DNA from: Thermoflavimicrobium daqui
GTDB taxonomy: Bacteria > Bacillota > Bacilli > Thermoactinomycetales > Thermoactinomycetaceae
Assembly: GCF_003313465.1 (NCBI RefSeq)
Contig: NZ_KZ845665.1
Span: forward strand, 124,001 to 188,000
Length of the DNA: 64,000 nucleotides
Direction of reading: 5' to 3'
Position numbers and translations under genes: made by a program
Notes under the pieces: model-generated
The model's database searches: none
Told to the model about the DNA's origin: nothing
Seen by the model: the letters and a program-made list of their open reading frames with translations, nothing else
Shown here: one piece after another, positions 49,415-58,647 of the stretch
Layout: the number at the start of each line of letters is the position of its first letter
How positions within the stretch are numbered: position 1 is the stretch's first letter

Positions 49415-50260
49415 ATGAAAGAAAAATTTCAATATTTTTTTTGGAAAGGGTTACCAAAGAGAGCGCTATCCAGACTGATTGGAACCTTTGCACAGACACG
49501 ATTAAGTCGTCGAATGATTCCTTTTTACATTAAGCATTTTCAAATTGATCTATCGCCCGTAAAGAAGCCGGTAGATCAATTTGAAAATTTATTGGATTTC
49601 TTTATCCGGGAGTATCGTCCCGAAGCAAGACCTATTGATTTGAATGCTGATATTGTAGTGAGTCCAGTTGATGGAGTTGTCAGGCAAATTGGTGATATCC
49701 ATCAAGGTCTATTACTACAAGCCAAAGGAATTAGCTATTCTTTACATAGGCTATTAGCCGAAAACGATCAGAAAACCCATAAATTTACTGGAGGAAAATT
49801 TGTTACGATCTATTTAAGTCCGAGGGATTATCATCGTATTCATATGCCATTTGAAGGAGTAATTAAGGAGTTAGCATACATACCTGGTGATTTATATCCA
49901 GTTAACGATTTAGGGACAAAACTCTTTCCAGGATTACTAGCGCTCAATGAGCGGGTCATCTCCTATATTCAAACCGAGTTGGGAGAAATAGCCCTTATTA
50001 AAGTAGGTGCAACAAACGTAGGAAGTATCAAAGTATCCTTCGATGAACAAATCGTAACCAACCCACGTTCTAAAAAAGGGTTAGAACATAAAGTGTATGA
50101 ACAGGCTCATCAGTTAGCCAAAGGTGAAGAGATGGGAAGATTTGAATTTGGGTCTACTGTTATCTTATTGTTCGAACCAAATCAAATAGACTGGTTGATT
50201 GAAGCCAAAGAGGGAACACAAGTTCAAATGGGGCAACCGCTTGCCCGAATGATTAAGTGA
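49415..50260 (+). CDS. psd: phosphatidylserine decarboxylase proenzyme
   Basis: A 281-residue proenzyme that makes phosphatidylethanolamine at the membrane. Motifs: VVSPVDGVVRQIG, YLSPRDYHRIHMPFEG, KVGATNVGSI and RFEFGSTVILLFE, whose GST is the self-cleavage site giving the pyruvoyl group (here FGST instead of the more common LGST). ATG 49415 has TGGAGGTAGTT upstream. Followed by a rhomboid gene after 15 bases. Confidence 0.92.
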   Translation: MKEKFQYFFWKGLPKRALSRLIGTFAQTRLSRRMIPFYIKHFQIDLSPVKKPVDQFENLLDFFIREYRPEARPIDLNADIVVSPVDGVVRQIGDIHQGLLLQAKGISYSLHRLLAENDQKTHKFTGGKFVTIYLSPRDYHRIHMPFEGVIKELAYIPGDLYPVNDLGTKLFPGLLALNERVISYIQTELGEIALIKVGATNVGSIKVSFDEQIVTNPRSKKGLEHKVYEQAHQLAKGEEMGRFEFGSTVILLFEPNQIDWLIEAKEGTQVQMGQPLARMIK

Positions 50261-50275
50261 AAGGATGAGTAGAGT

Positions 50276-50866
50276 TTGTTTGGACATACCCATATCCCTC
50301 TACGCCGCTTTCCACAGATTTTTCCTGTAGTAACTAGTATTATACTCGTTCATACGGTTGTCTGTATTATGCTCCTGTTTACAGGACAATCACAAAATCC
50401 AGAAATGTGGATTCGATACGGCGCAGTGGAAGGATGGCGCATTGCGGAAGGCGAGTGGTGGCGACTATTTTTAGCACCGATCTTACACACACAATTATTA
50501 CAGTTTTTTTTGATTAATTTTTTCATCTATATTTTTGCTCCGCAATTAGAATGGTTACTCGGACGCTTTTCTATTTTGCTGTTATATTTAGTCTCAGGTA
50601 TGATATTTTATTTTGTGATATATTTATTTGATATTCCCGGTATTTACTTAGGATCAAGTGGCGCAGTATATGGTTTTTTGGGTGTGTATCTTTATTTATT
50701 TGTCAGACGATCTTTAAATGTGCAAATGGGAATGGGACTTATAGCACTGACAGTGATTAATTTAATTTTAAATTGGTCTTTAATTATCCCATATTTATTC
50801 TCTATACTAAGTGGATTTGTTTTAGGAGCGATGATTCTCCATTTTCGTAATGCAGAAAGTGAATAA
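50276..50866 (+). CDS. rhomboid-family membrane protein, catalytic His not seen
   Basis: A 196-residue protein with six membrane helices in the rhomboid layout. WWRLFLAPILHTQLLQFFLI corresponds to the L1/TM2 region with His and Asn, and GSSGAVYGFLGVYLYL carries the nucleophile Ser in GxSG. The TM6 motif that normally reads GHxxG is here FSILSGFVLG, without His. It may be an inactive pseudoprotease or use another residue. TTG start with AAAGGATG upstream. It probably shares a transcript with psd; a strong terminator follows. Confidence 0.78.
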   Translation: MFGHTHIPLRRFPQIFPVVTSIILVHTVVCIMLLFTGQSQNPEMWIRYGAVEGWRIAEGEWWRLFLAPILHTQLLQFFLINFFIYIFAPQLEWLLGRFSILLLYLVSGMIFYFVIYLFDIPGIYLGSSGAVYGFLGVYLYLFVRRSLNVQMGMGLIALTVINLILNWSLIIPYLFSILSGFVLGAMILHFRNAESE

Positions 50867-50884
50867 TATTTAACATAATAAATA

Positions 50885-50936
50885 GAAATGGGTTTCTTTA
50901 TAGACTTTTTTTGGTCTATACAAGAGAACCCATTTT
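50885..50936 (+). terminator. terminator of psd-rhomboid operon
   Basis: Long stem AAATGGGTT...TATAGAC / GTCTATA...AACCCATTT with a T-rich loop and T tail. An open frame that begins at 50888 runs through it, which argues against that start for the next gene. Confidence 0.8.
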
Positions 50937-51010
50937 TTGCTGTAAGAGAGATGTTTCATCTTCTCTACTTAAATGAAAGGGAGTTGGTTAAGCTAAGATT
51001 GGTGAGGTTA

Positions 51011-52231
51011 ATGAGTATTTGGAAACGAAACCAGAGTCAACTGGATCAATCTGCCTGGTTATTATTAGTAGTTAGTGGATTATATGCTATATCCACTTCC
51101 CTTTCGAATATGTTTGTTCATGTCTATTTATGGAAGTTAAAAAAAGATTTTGTGATGATTGGTTGGTTTAATTTCGCCCAATATTTTGCGATGGCCATTA
51201 CCTTTGTGTTTGCGGGATGGCTGGTTAAGAGAGTAGATCGTGTAATTTCTGTTCGACTAGGTGTAGGTATTCAGGCTATTTTTTATTTAACGGTTCTGAT
51301 GTTAGGAACACATTCTTCTGAGTATGCTACTTGGTTAGGTATTTTTTTAGGAGTAGGTACCGGTTTTTTTTGGTTGGGGTATAATGTCATTTATTTTGAA
51401 ATTACAGAGCGTGATAATCGGGATATTTATAATGGGATGAATGGGTTATTTTCTTCATTAGCTGGGATGATCGCTCCGTTTATTTCTGGACTTATTATTA
51501 CAAGAATTGACCAATTATTGGGTTATCGAATCATCTTTGCTATTTCTCTAGGAATTTTTGTCGCTGCTGTAATTGTAAGTTTTTTTCTTGATAAAAGAGC
51601 AGCAAAAGGGGCATTTCGTTTATCCCTCATCTTAGAGCAGGCAAGGCATCGTGACCATTCTTGGTTTTGGGTAAACTGTGCGATGATTGCTCATGGTCTT
51701 AGAGAAGGGGTTTTTGTTTTTCTGATCGGACTTTTAGTATATATCACGACAAAGAATGAGTTGATACTTGGTACTTATTTTACAGTTTCCTATTTAGTAT
51801 CGTTACTTTCCTTTTATGTGGTAGGAAAATGGTTGCCTACGCATGCACGTAACCATGCTATTTTAATCGGAGCTGTGATGATGGGAGTTGTTTTGATCCC
51901 CTTTATATGGAAAGGGGAAAGCTGGACGATGTTTGTATATGGCATTGGAGCTGCATTGTTTTATCCTTTGTACTATACACCACTCACTTCGATGGTGTTT
52001 GATCTGATTGGAAAAGATAAAGAGGCGGTTAGTTTGCGTGTAGAGTATGTAGTTATGAGGGAGTTAGCATTAAATATAGGGCGCCTTGTAGGGCTTATAA
52101 CCTTTATTATTTGGGTAGGTATCTCGTCTGATCTAAATGATATGCGTTGGTTTATACTTATATTAGGCTTTTCGCAAGTTTTAACATGGTTATCTATCCG
52201 ACGTGTTCCTAGTGTAAGGATATCTAAATAG
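51011..52231 (+). CDS. MFS transporter, YqgE/YwoD-like
   Basis: A 406-residue protein with about 12 membrane segments. LVKRVDRVISVRLGVGIQ between TM2 and TM3 is the remnant of the MFS loop motif; FEITERDNRDIYNGMNGLFS is a typical helix of this subfamily. The substrate is unknown. ATG 51011 has GGTGAGG upstream; the farther ATG at 50888 lies in a terminator. Ended by a stem-loop at 52262. Confidence 0.78.
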   Translation: MSIWKRNQSQLDQSAWLLLVVSGLYAISTSLSNMFVHVYLWKLKKDFVMIGWFNFAQYFAMAITFVFAGWLVKRVDRVISVRLGVGIQAIFYLTVLMLGTHSSEYATWLGIFLGVGTGFFWLGYNVIYFEITERDNRDIYNGMNGLFSSLAGMIAPFISGLIITRIDQLLGYRIIFAISLGIFVAAVIVSFFLDKRAAKGAFRLSLILEQARHRDHSWFWVNCAMIAHGLREGVFVFLIGLLVYITTKNELILGTYFTVSYLVSLLSFYVVGKWLPTHARNHAILIGAVMMGVVLIPFIWKGESWTMFVYGIGAALFYPLYYTPLTSMVFDLIGKDKEAVSLRVEYVVMRELALNIGRLVGLITFIIWVGISSDLNDMRWFILILGFSQVLTWLSIRRVPSVRISK

Positions 52232-52261
52232 AAATTGATGCTGTGGAAAAACAGATACGAA

Positions 52262-52293
52262 AGGCTTCTCTTTATTTTAAGGGAAGTCTATTT
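52262..52293 (+). terminator. terminator of MFS gene
   Basis: AGGCTTCTC pairs with GGGAAGTCT (with G-U pairs), then ATTTTTG. Confidence 0.65.
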
Positions 52294-52398
52294 TTGTATA
52301 AACTACCATATTATACAAAATGCATAATTAGCTTGCGGAATTTTTATTGAATTATGCTAAAATAAGTAATAAGTCTAGATCGGATGAGGGAGAGTAGC

Positions 52399-53769
52399 AT
52401 GGAACAAATTCAAAAGCTGGTCAAAAAGCAAAAGGAGTTTTTCTATTCGGGAAAGACACAGGAGCTCGACTTTCGCATCCACTGTATACAAAGGTTGAAA
52501 GATGCTGTAAAACGTTATGAACCAGATATTATCAATGCTCTAAAAAAAGACTTAGGAAAGTCGGAAAAAGAGGCTTATACGACGGAAATAGGGCTTATTT
52601 ATACTGAATGTAATTATATCATCAGAAATTTAAAATCTTGGATCAAACCGAAAAAGGTAAAAACCGGTTTAATACAACAAGGAGCAAGTAACTGGATTTA
52701 TCGTGAACCATATGGTGTATCACTAATTATGGGTCCTTGGAATTATCCGTTTATGCTTCTGGTTGCTCCACTGCTGGGGGCGATTGCAGCAGGGAACTGT
52801 GCTATTATCAAGCCTTCAGAAATGACCCCAAACACTTCAAAACTGATAGCCCAAATGATGGAAGGAATTTTTGAGAACGAACATATTGCTGTTGTAGAAG
52901 GTGGAATTAAAGAGAGTACTGCTTTACTAGAATCGCCTATTGACTTTATTTTTTTCACAGGCAGTGAGGCTGTTGGTAAGATTGTGATGCAAGCAGCTAG
53001 TAAGCGGATCGTTCCGTTTGTTTTAGAGCTAGGCGGAAAAAGTCCGTGTATTGTGGATCAAGATGCTAACTTGGAACTGGCTGCAAAGCGAATTATGTGG
53101 GGAAAATTGCTAAATGCAGGCCAAACTTGTGTTGCTCCAGACTATTTATGGGTCCACAAGCAGGTAAAAAATGATTTATTAAAATTAATGAAAGAGACGA
53201 TTCGTGAGTTTTATGGCGAAGAACCGATCGAAAATCCTGAGTATGGTCGGATTGTGAACGAAAAACATTTCAAACGGTTAACTCGTTTTTTAACAAACGG
53301 AGATATTGTACTAGGTGGAAAGGTTGATAAAGAGCGGCAACGGATTTCACCTACAATTCTGGATCGGATTAGTTGGGAAGATCCAGTTATGAAAGAAGAG
53401 ATTTTTGGACCTATTTTACCTGTTGTTGAGTTTACAGAAATCCATGAAGTGATAGATCAGATTCGTAAAGCACCTAAACCACTTGCACTTTATTATTTTT
53501 CCGAATCGGAGAAAAAGCAGCAATTCATGATACAAAGTGTTCCATTTGGTGGGGGCTGTATGAATGACACCATTATGCATATGGCTTCTCCTTATCTCCC
53601 ATTTGGAGGTGTTGGAGCAAGCGGCATCGGTAGGTATCGTGGTCATGCAAGCTTTGAATGTTTTAGCTATGAAAAAAGTATCTTGAAACAAACAACAAAC
53701 TTTGATATTTCCCTACGTTACCCATCAGCCAAAAATGGTCTGAAATGGATTCGACGATTGATGAAATAA
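52399..53769 (+). CDS. aldehyde dehydrogenase, YwdH/class 3 type
   Basis: The 456-residue NAD(P)+ enzyme oxidises (fatty) aldehydes. Motifs: IMGPWNYPFMLLVAPLLGAI (cofactor/substrate channel), FFTGSEAVGKIVMQAA, VLELGGKSPCIV (catalytic Glu), LNAGQTCVAPDYLWV (catalytic Cys) and EIFGPILPVVEF. Class 3-like members lack a long N terminus and may have a C-terminal membrane-binding helix; here the end is KNGLKWIRRLMK. ATG 52399 with GAGGGAGAG upstream is preferred. Confidence 0.88.
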   Translation: MEQIQKLVKKQKEFFYSGKTQELDFRIHCIQRLKDAVKRYEPDIINALKKDLGKSEKEAYTTEIGLIYTECNYIIRNLKSWIKPKKVKTGLIQQGASNWIYREPYGVSLIMGPWNYPFMLLVAPLLGAIAAGNCAIIKPSEMTPNTSKLIAQMMEGIFENEHIAVVEGGIKESTALLESPIDFIFFTGSEAVGKIVMQAASKRIVPFVLELGGKSPCIVDQDANLELAAKRIMWGKLLNAGQTCVAPDYLWVHKQVKNDLLKLMKETIREFYGEEPIENPEYGRIVNEKHFKRLTRFLTNGDIVLGGKVDKERQRISPTILDRISWEDPVMKEEIFGPILPVVEFTEIHEVIDQIRKAPKPLALYYFSESEKKQQFMIQSVPFGGGCMNDTIMHMASPYLPFGGVGASGIGRYRGHASFECFSYEKSILKQTTNFDISLRYPSAKNGLKWIRRLMK

Positions 53770-53770
53770 A

Positions 53771-53803
53771 GCTAGCCAGCATTTGCGGGCTAGCTTTTAT
53801 TTT
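53771..53803. terminator. bidirectional terminator
   Basis: GCTAGCC / GGCTAGC stem, 10-base loop, TTTTATTTT tail; between the aldehyde dehydrogenase and amidase genes. Confidence 0.75.
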
Positions 53804-55407
53804 ATTTTGGGTGGGATTCGCTTCGGATTTGCTTGTTCAAAGGAATAAGCCAAGCTAAGTAGTTTTTGCTCAGTGTTTTTGGGACCTATAAATGTAATAG
53901 AGACTGGAATATTTCCGCGAAGATAGCCAACGGGAATACAAACAGTAGGCAGTGAGGCATAAGCAGAGATATCACTGGGCAAGGTGCCATATTTAGAAAG
54001 ATTCGCTTTGAGATTGATGGTTAATATAGCATCATAATTTTTATCTTGGAAGAATGGAGAAACAATATATTGCTTAGTAATCTTGTTAAGAGTAGCTATT
54101 TTCTGTTTGGACTCTTTTTCGGTTAGCTTTAAATTTTCAGCGTATATCAAATGATTTTGACCATAAGGGATGCGTTCTTTAGGGTTTTCATTGTTAAAAG
54201 AAATAAGATCAGATAAAGAGTTTACACCAAAGAATGGTTGGCTTTCCTTTAAATAATTCGAGAAATCCTGTCTAAACTCATAAGCAATGATTTTTTTAAA
54301 GGAATTTTTCAAATCAGCTTCAGGAATATGATAGCTGATTAGATCAACGGATGCACCGGCTGCTTTTAGTGAAGCAATGATTTTTCTACCAATGGTAGAC
54401 GAATTAAAATCTTTTGTTGCAGCTAGTTTTGCTCCTTTTAAACGATGAGGATTAAGCGAAGTAAAGTAGTTTAGATGATGGGTAGATGGTTCATCTGGTT
54501 GATATCCCTCCATTAAGCTAAGTAATAAAGCTGCATCTTTAACCGTTTTCGTTAATGGGCCTGCGGTATCATAGGTATGTGAAAGAGGAATGATACCTGA
54601 CTGACTTAGACGGCCTAGTGTTGGTTTAACTCCTATAACTGAATTGGCGCTAGCAGGGCCAATGATAGAACCATAAGTTTCCGTACCGATCGCAGCAGGT
54701 GCGAGATCTGCAGCTACACCTGCTGCGGAACCAGAGCTTGATCCAGAGACATTCAAAGTACCCGGTCCATAAGGATTTAGCGTTTGTCCACCAAGGGCAG
54801 AGAAGCCGGATGGCTCAATAGGATAGATAAAGGATAAACCAGCCAACTCAGATAAATTGGCTTTTGCAAGAATAATTGCGCCATTTGCGCGTAGGTGTTG
54901 AATGACATTTGCATCTTTCTTAGCATAATTGTCTTTAAGTGCGATCGTACCTCCTGTTGTTGGCATCTTATCTTTGGTTTCGATGTTATCTTTGACTAAA
55001 ATAGGAATTCCATATAATAGAGAAGTGTTTTTTGATGGAGGGCCTTGTTCATCCAATTTTTTAGCTTCTGTAATCGCTTCAGGATTCACAGAAATAACTA
55101 TATGCATTTTTTTGTTTAGTATTTGAATTCTTTTTAAATAATAAGCAGTTACCTCTACACATGTTAATTTACCTGTAATTAGATAATTGCGAATTTGGTC
55201 TATATTTGCATTATGAAGTAGATTACTTTTCTGCTCCAGTGATGTGATATTGGCTTCCTTTAGTTGTTTTTCAATCAAATAAGATATGTCTTTGGGTTGT
55301 TCATATTGAGGAGAATCGAAGATCCATTCTATGATGTTACTACAACCTGTGGTTAGACTTGTCGCAAAGGTTATTATCAATAAAAAAAGAGGGATTTTTT
55401 TATACAT
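53797..55407 (-). CDS. amidase-signature lipoprotein
   Basis: A 536-residue secreted amidase anchored as a lipoprotein: signal peptide with lipobox LTTGC at about residue 21. The amidase-signature core contains the Ser-cisSer-Lys triad: PILVKDNIETKDKMPTTGG (Lys), SGSSSGSAAGVAADL (cis-Ser) and TETYGSIIGPASANSVIGVK (Ser nucleophile). It hydrolyses an amide at the cell surface; substrate unknown. ATG 55407 has GGAAGAGAAAAGG upstream. The upstream gene ends 38 bases before it, so they are likely co-transcribed. Confidence 0.85.
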   Translation of the reverse strand: MYKKIPLFLLIITFATSLTTGCSNIIEWIFDSPQYEQPKDISYLIEKQLKEANITSLEQKSNLLHNANIDQIRNYLITGKLTCVEVTAYYLKRIQILNKKMHIVISVNPEAITEAKKLDEQGPPSKNTSLLYGIPILVKDNIETKDKMPTTGGTIALKDNYAKKDANVIQHLRANGAIILAKANLSELAGLSFIYPIEPSGFSALGGQTLNPYGPGTLNVSGSSSGSAAGVAADLAPAAIGTETYGSIIGPASANSVIGVKPTLGRLSQSGIIPLSHTYDTAGPLTKTVKDAALLLSLMEGYQPDEPSTHHLNYFTSLNPHRLKGAKLAATKDFNSSTIGRKIIASLKAAGASVDLISYHIPEADLKNSFKKIIAYEFRQDFSNYLKESQPFFGVNSLSDLISFNNENPKERIPYGQNHLIYAENLKLTEKESKQKIATLNKITKQYIVSPFFQDKNYDAILTINLKANLSKYGTLPSDISAYASLPTVCIPVGYLRGNIPVSITFIGPKNTEQKLLSLAYSFEQANPKRIPPKIK

Positions 55408-55444
55408 CCCTTTTCTCTTCCTTTCAATCATTAGGCTAATCGTT

Positions 55445-56290
55445 TTAACGTTTTTCTTTTTCAATAGGATTTTGGGGATGAGTTATCCAGTCACTCCAAC
55501 TTCCAGCATACAGTTTAACTTTTTGATATCCAGCTAGTTTTAAGGCTAAAAAGTTAGGTGTTGCTGTAATTCCAGAACCACAATATACAATGATTTCTTT
55601 ATCTTTGGGGAGCGATTGGAAATGGGCTTCTAGCTCATCTCTTTCTTTCCAAATCCCTGTGTCCTTGAGTACTCCTTGCCAGAAATAGTTGATAGCACTT
55701 GGGATATGTCCAGCTACTGGATCAATTGGCTCTTCTTCTCCGCTATATCGTTTTTCTTCTCGCGAATCAATGAGGATCATATCCGTTTGATCCAGTTTTT
55801 TTAGAACCTCTTCCATAGTTGCAAGCATATTTTTTTGTAGTTTTGGAGTAAAGATAGTGGGCGAATTAGAGGGAAGGGTGTTCGTGATTGGAAATCCATG
55901 TTTGATCCACTGCTTCCATCCACCATCAAGAATACTTACTTGATCATGACCTAAGTATTTTAGTAACCACCATAATCGGGAGGCCATGGCACCTTGTTGA
56001 TCATCATAGGCAATCACATGGGTCTGTTCATTAATACCGATATTTCCTAGTTTCTTTGCGAGTAAGTCTTGACGAGGGATAGGATGTCTTCCACCATGCT
56101 TTTCGACTGAACCAGATAAGTCTTTTTCCATATCTAAATAATAAGCCCCTGGGATATGCTTTTCCTGATAAGCTTTTAAACCAGTGTTAGGTTGTCCTAA
56201 TACAAAGCGACAATCCACAATGACTAAATTCGCATCGTTAAGATGGTCAAAAAGCCACTGTGGTGAAATAATATCAGTCAATCCAATCAC
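55445..56290 (-). CDS. sseA: sulfurtransferase (two rhodanese domains)
   Basis: A 281-residue tandem rhodanese. Domain 1 (residues about 5-135, IVDCRFVLGQPNTGLKAYQE, HVIAYDDQQGAMASRLWWLL) is inactive (Asp at the Cys position); domain 2 (about 155-275) has the active loop VYCGSGITATPNFLALKLAG, CGSGxT being typical of 3-mercaptopyruvate sulfurtransferases. It transfers sulfur from mercaptopyruvate or thiosulfate. Precedes the amidase gene. Confidence 0.87.
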   Translation of the reverse strand: MIGLTDIISPQWLFDHLNDANLVIVDCRFVLGQPNTGLKAYQEKHIPGAYYLDMEKDLSGSVEKHGGRHPIPRQDLLAKKLGNIGINEQTHVIAYDDQQGAMASRLWWLLKYLGHDQVSILDGGWKQWIKHGFPITNTLPSNSPTIFTPKLQKNMLATMEEVLKKLDQTDMILIDSREEKRYSGEEEPIDPVAGHIPSAINYFWQGVLKDTGIWKERDELEAHFQSLPKDKEIIVYCGSGITATPNFLALKLAGYQKVKLYAGSWSDWITHPQNPIEKEKR

Positions 56291-56786
56291 TTCCTTTATA
56301 TATTAAGGATGGATTTGATAAATCAGAGGATGTAATATTATTCTAGAATAAACGAGCTAAAACGGCAAATTACTAATTGCAGCATATTACATAATTCGAG
56401 GCAAAGCCTGGATCATTTCAAGATGAAGCCGCAAATCGTTTTTGTGTAGGATCGACTTTTGTGCCAAACCTTTAGCGGGAGTGAGTGGGGAATGGATGAG
56501 CGGCTGTTTAAGGGGCAACCTCTAACTGGATAAGAGAGTGTTTTATTTTTATCTTGTTTCTTTTGCTAATATGAATGAGATAAAGAGTTTGGTTTATAAT
56601 ATGGATCAAGTCTTTCCGATGTTTTTTAGAACTAGAGCCTTGTTTGACAGGAGGGTAACACGGTTATATAATTACACAATACTGGTACTTGAATGGAGTT
56701 AAATCTAACATCTAAGAAGGAAATCAATTTAAAATTATAGAATATCTTAATATAACAAAATCAAATTCAGTAGAGGGGGGATAGGA
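56291..56786. other. 490-bp region without recognised features
   Basis: Upstream of the dehydrogenase gene. GC-richer patch at 56440-56530 (GCGGGAGTGAGTGGGG, GGGGCAACCTCTAACTGG) looks structured, but I cannot match it to a riboswitch class. Confidence 0.4.
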
Positions 56787-57761
56787 GTGAAGAAGCAAGT
56801 CGTATTGACACGTCGACTACAAGATGAGTGTATGAAAGAATTAGAAAAGCACTTTCAACTAATCGTAGTAAGTGAAGATCAAGTGCCGAAACGTGAAGAC
56901 TTGCTTGCTCATTTACAAGGGAAAGAGGCTTTAGTATGTACAGTTACTGAAATGATAGACCAAGAGCTGATCGAAGCGTGCCCCGATCTTCGGATTATTA
57001 GCAACTATGGAGTTGGTTTTAACAATATTGATGTAAGCGCTACCAACCGCCGTGGAATTTTGGTAACGAATACTCCTGATGTTTTAACAGATGCAACAGC
57101 AGATATGACATGGGCTCTGATTCTTGCTGTAGCTCGTCGTGTAGTAGAAGGAGATAGTTTGGTTAGGCAAGGTCAGTGGAATGGCTGGTCTCCTACTTTT
57201 ATGCTAGGAGGAGATGTCACTGGGAAAACGTTAGGAATTATCGGAATGGGTAGGATCGGTCAAGCTGTGGCGAAGCGTGCACTTGGATTCCAAATGAAGG
57301 TTTTATATTACTCAAGAACTCGCCTTCCTTCGCATTTGGAGAAAGAGCTGAATGTAGTATATTGTGAGTTAGATCAACTGCTTCGACAAGCCGATTTTGT
57401 TAGTATACATACACCTTATTCGTCTCTGACCCACCACTTAATCGGAGAAAAACAGTTAATGGAAATGAAACCAACAGCATATTTGATTAATACAGCACGA
57501 GGGGCTGTTGTTGATGAATTAGCACTGATAAAAGCGCTAAAAGAAAAGCAAATAGCTGGAGCTGGACTTGATGTATTTGAACATGAGCCATATGTTCCTC
57601 AATCATTATGTGATATGGACCAGGTTGTATTAGCTCCTCATTTAGGAAGTGCTACTAGAGATTCCCGAATAAAAATGGGAGAGATCGTGGTGCAAAACCT
57701 AATTGCTTATTTTCAAGGTAAAAAGCCACCTTGTTTGGTAAACCAAGAGATTTGGAAGTAG
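56787..57761 (+). CDS. D-isomer specific 2-hydroxyacid dehydrogenase
   Basis: The 324-residue NAD(P)-dependent enzyme reduces glyoxylate, hydroxypyruvate or 2-ketogluconate. Motifs: NYGVGFNNIDVSATNRRGI, Rossmann TLGIIGMGRIGQAVAKRALG, LINTARGAVVDELAL (Arg), GAGLDVFEHEP (Glu) and LAPHLGSATRDSR (His). GTG start with GAGGGGGGATAGGA upstream. Single gene. Confidence 0.87.
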   Translation: MKKQVVLTRRLQDECMKELEKHFQLIVVSEDQVPKREDLLAHLQGKEALVCTVTEMIDQELIEACPDLRIISNYGVGFNNIDVSATNRRGILVTNTPDVLTDATADMTWALILAVARRVVEGDSLVRQGQWNGWSPTFMLGGDVTGKTLGIIGMGRIGQAVAKRALGFQMKVLYYSRTRLPSHLEKELNVVYCELDQLLRQADFVSIHTPYSSLTHHLIGEKQLMEMKPTAYLINTARGAVVDELALIKALKEKQIAGAGLDVFEHEPYVPQSLCDMDQVVLAPHLGSATRDSRIKMGEIVVQNLIAYFQGKKPPCLVNQEIWK

Positions 57762-58082
57762 TTTTAATTTGTTTTAAAAATTTTTTTAGAACTCTTGGAA
57801 CTGATAAGGTTATGTGCTAATATATTGACCAGTTGTTTCTATCCCCACAGCATGTTGAGAGAACCATAGAAAGATCAAGGTAATTGGGTTTCTTTTTTAT
57901 ACAGAAAGGGAAAAAAATAGATACCAATTTCAGTTTAAGACTAATCTATTTAAGAAAAATTTTTTGTAATAATTTAAGCATATTAAGCATATGCATGGTC
58001 GGGAAAAGTCTCGTGTCGGGCTATTTTTTGTTTTATAGAGAGATTGTGAAGAATTGTTTGTTGAATTAAGGGAGGAGTTTAT
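57762..58082. other. intergenic region upstream of greA
   Basis: 320 bases, AT-rich; a small inverted pattern near 57998-58030 and a GGGTTTCTTTTTT run at about 57887, but no definite terminator, riboswitch or gene. An open frame 57884-58069 lacks an SD and looks spurious. Confidence 0.4.
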
Positions 58083-58562
58083 ATGTCTCAAAATAAAAAA
58101 GAAGTTCTACTCACAGAAGAAGGTCTGGAGAAATTAAAACAGGAATTAGAGCTATTTAAAACGCATAAACGTCACGAGGTAGCACAACGCTTGAAAGAAG
58201 CAATTGCACAGGGAGACCTGAGTGAAAACTCTGAATATGATGCAGCAAAAGAAGAGCAAGCTTTTATTGAATCTCGTATTATTGCGTTAGAAAATATGAT
58301 TCGTAATGCCAAGATTATTAGCAACGAGTCATTAGATAAAGAAACGGTAAACATTGGTGCAAAGGTTACCATCCAGGAAATGCCCGATGGAGATGTAGAG
58401 ACTTATACCATTGTAGGAAGTGCTGAATCTGATCCACTTTCTGGAAAAATTTCCAATGAGTCACCGATCGGTGCAGAGCTGATTGGGAAAAAAGTTGGAC
58501 AAGTTGTCGATGTACCTGTTCCTTCAGGAACCATTCAATTTAAGATTGTGAAGATCGACTAA
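58083..58562 (+). CDS. greA: transcription elongation factor GreA
   Basis: A 159-residue GreA: N-terminal coiled coil (TEEGLEKLKQELELFKTHKR ... AIAQGDLSENSEYDAAKEEQ, with the acidic tip residues that stimulate RNA cleavage) and C-terminal FKBP-like domain (VNIGAKVTIQEMPDGDVETY, SPIGAELIGKKVGQVVDVPV). It rescues backtracked RNA polymerase. SD AAGGGAGGAG precedes ATG. Terminator at 58571. Confidence 0.95.
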   Translation: MSQNKKEVLLTEEGLEKLKQELELFKTHKRHEVAQRLKEAIAQGDLSENSEYDAAKEEQAFIESRIIALENMIRNAKIISNESLDKETVNIGAKVTIQEMPDGDVETYTIVGSAESDPLSGKISNESPIGAELIGKKVGQVVDVPVPSGTIQFKIVKID

Positions 58563-58570
58563 TGATTTTA

Positions 58571-58614
58571 AGATAAGCCCTCTTGTCTTTCAGATAAGAA
58601 GGGCTTATCTTTTT
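58571..58614 (+). terminator. terminator of greA
   Basis: AGATAAGCCCT / AGGGCTTATCT stem with an internal CTT/AAG pair, then TTTT. Confidence 0.82.
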
Positions 58615-58647
58615 AGCTATAGTATTTATGCGAATAGGTGATATAAC

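Noticed and set aside
50888-51010. N-terminal extension of the MFS protein from ATG 50888
   Set aside because: The codons run through a strong intrinsic terminator and the ATG at 51011 has its own SD.
56440-56530. Riboswitch upstream of the 2-hydroxyacid dehydrogenase
   Set aside because: The patch is GC-richer and perhaps structured, but no conserved core of a known class could be matched.
57884-58069. 61-codon plus-strand frame before greA
   Set aside because: No SD, atypical composition, and it covers the likely greA promoter region.
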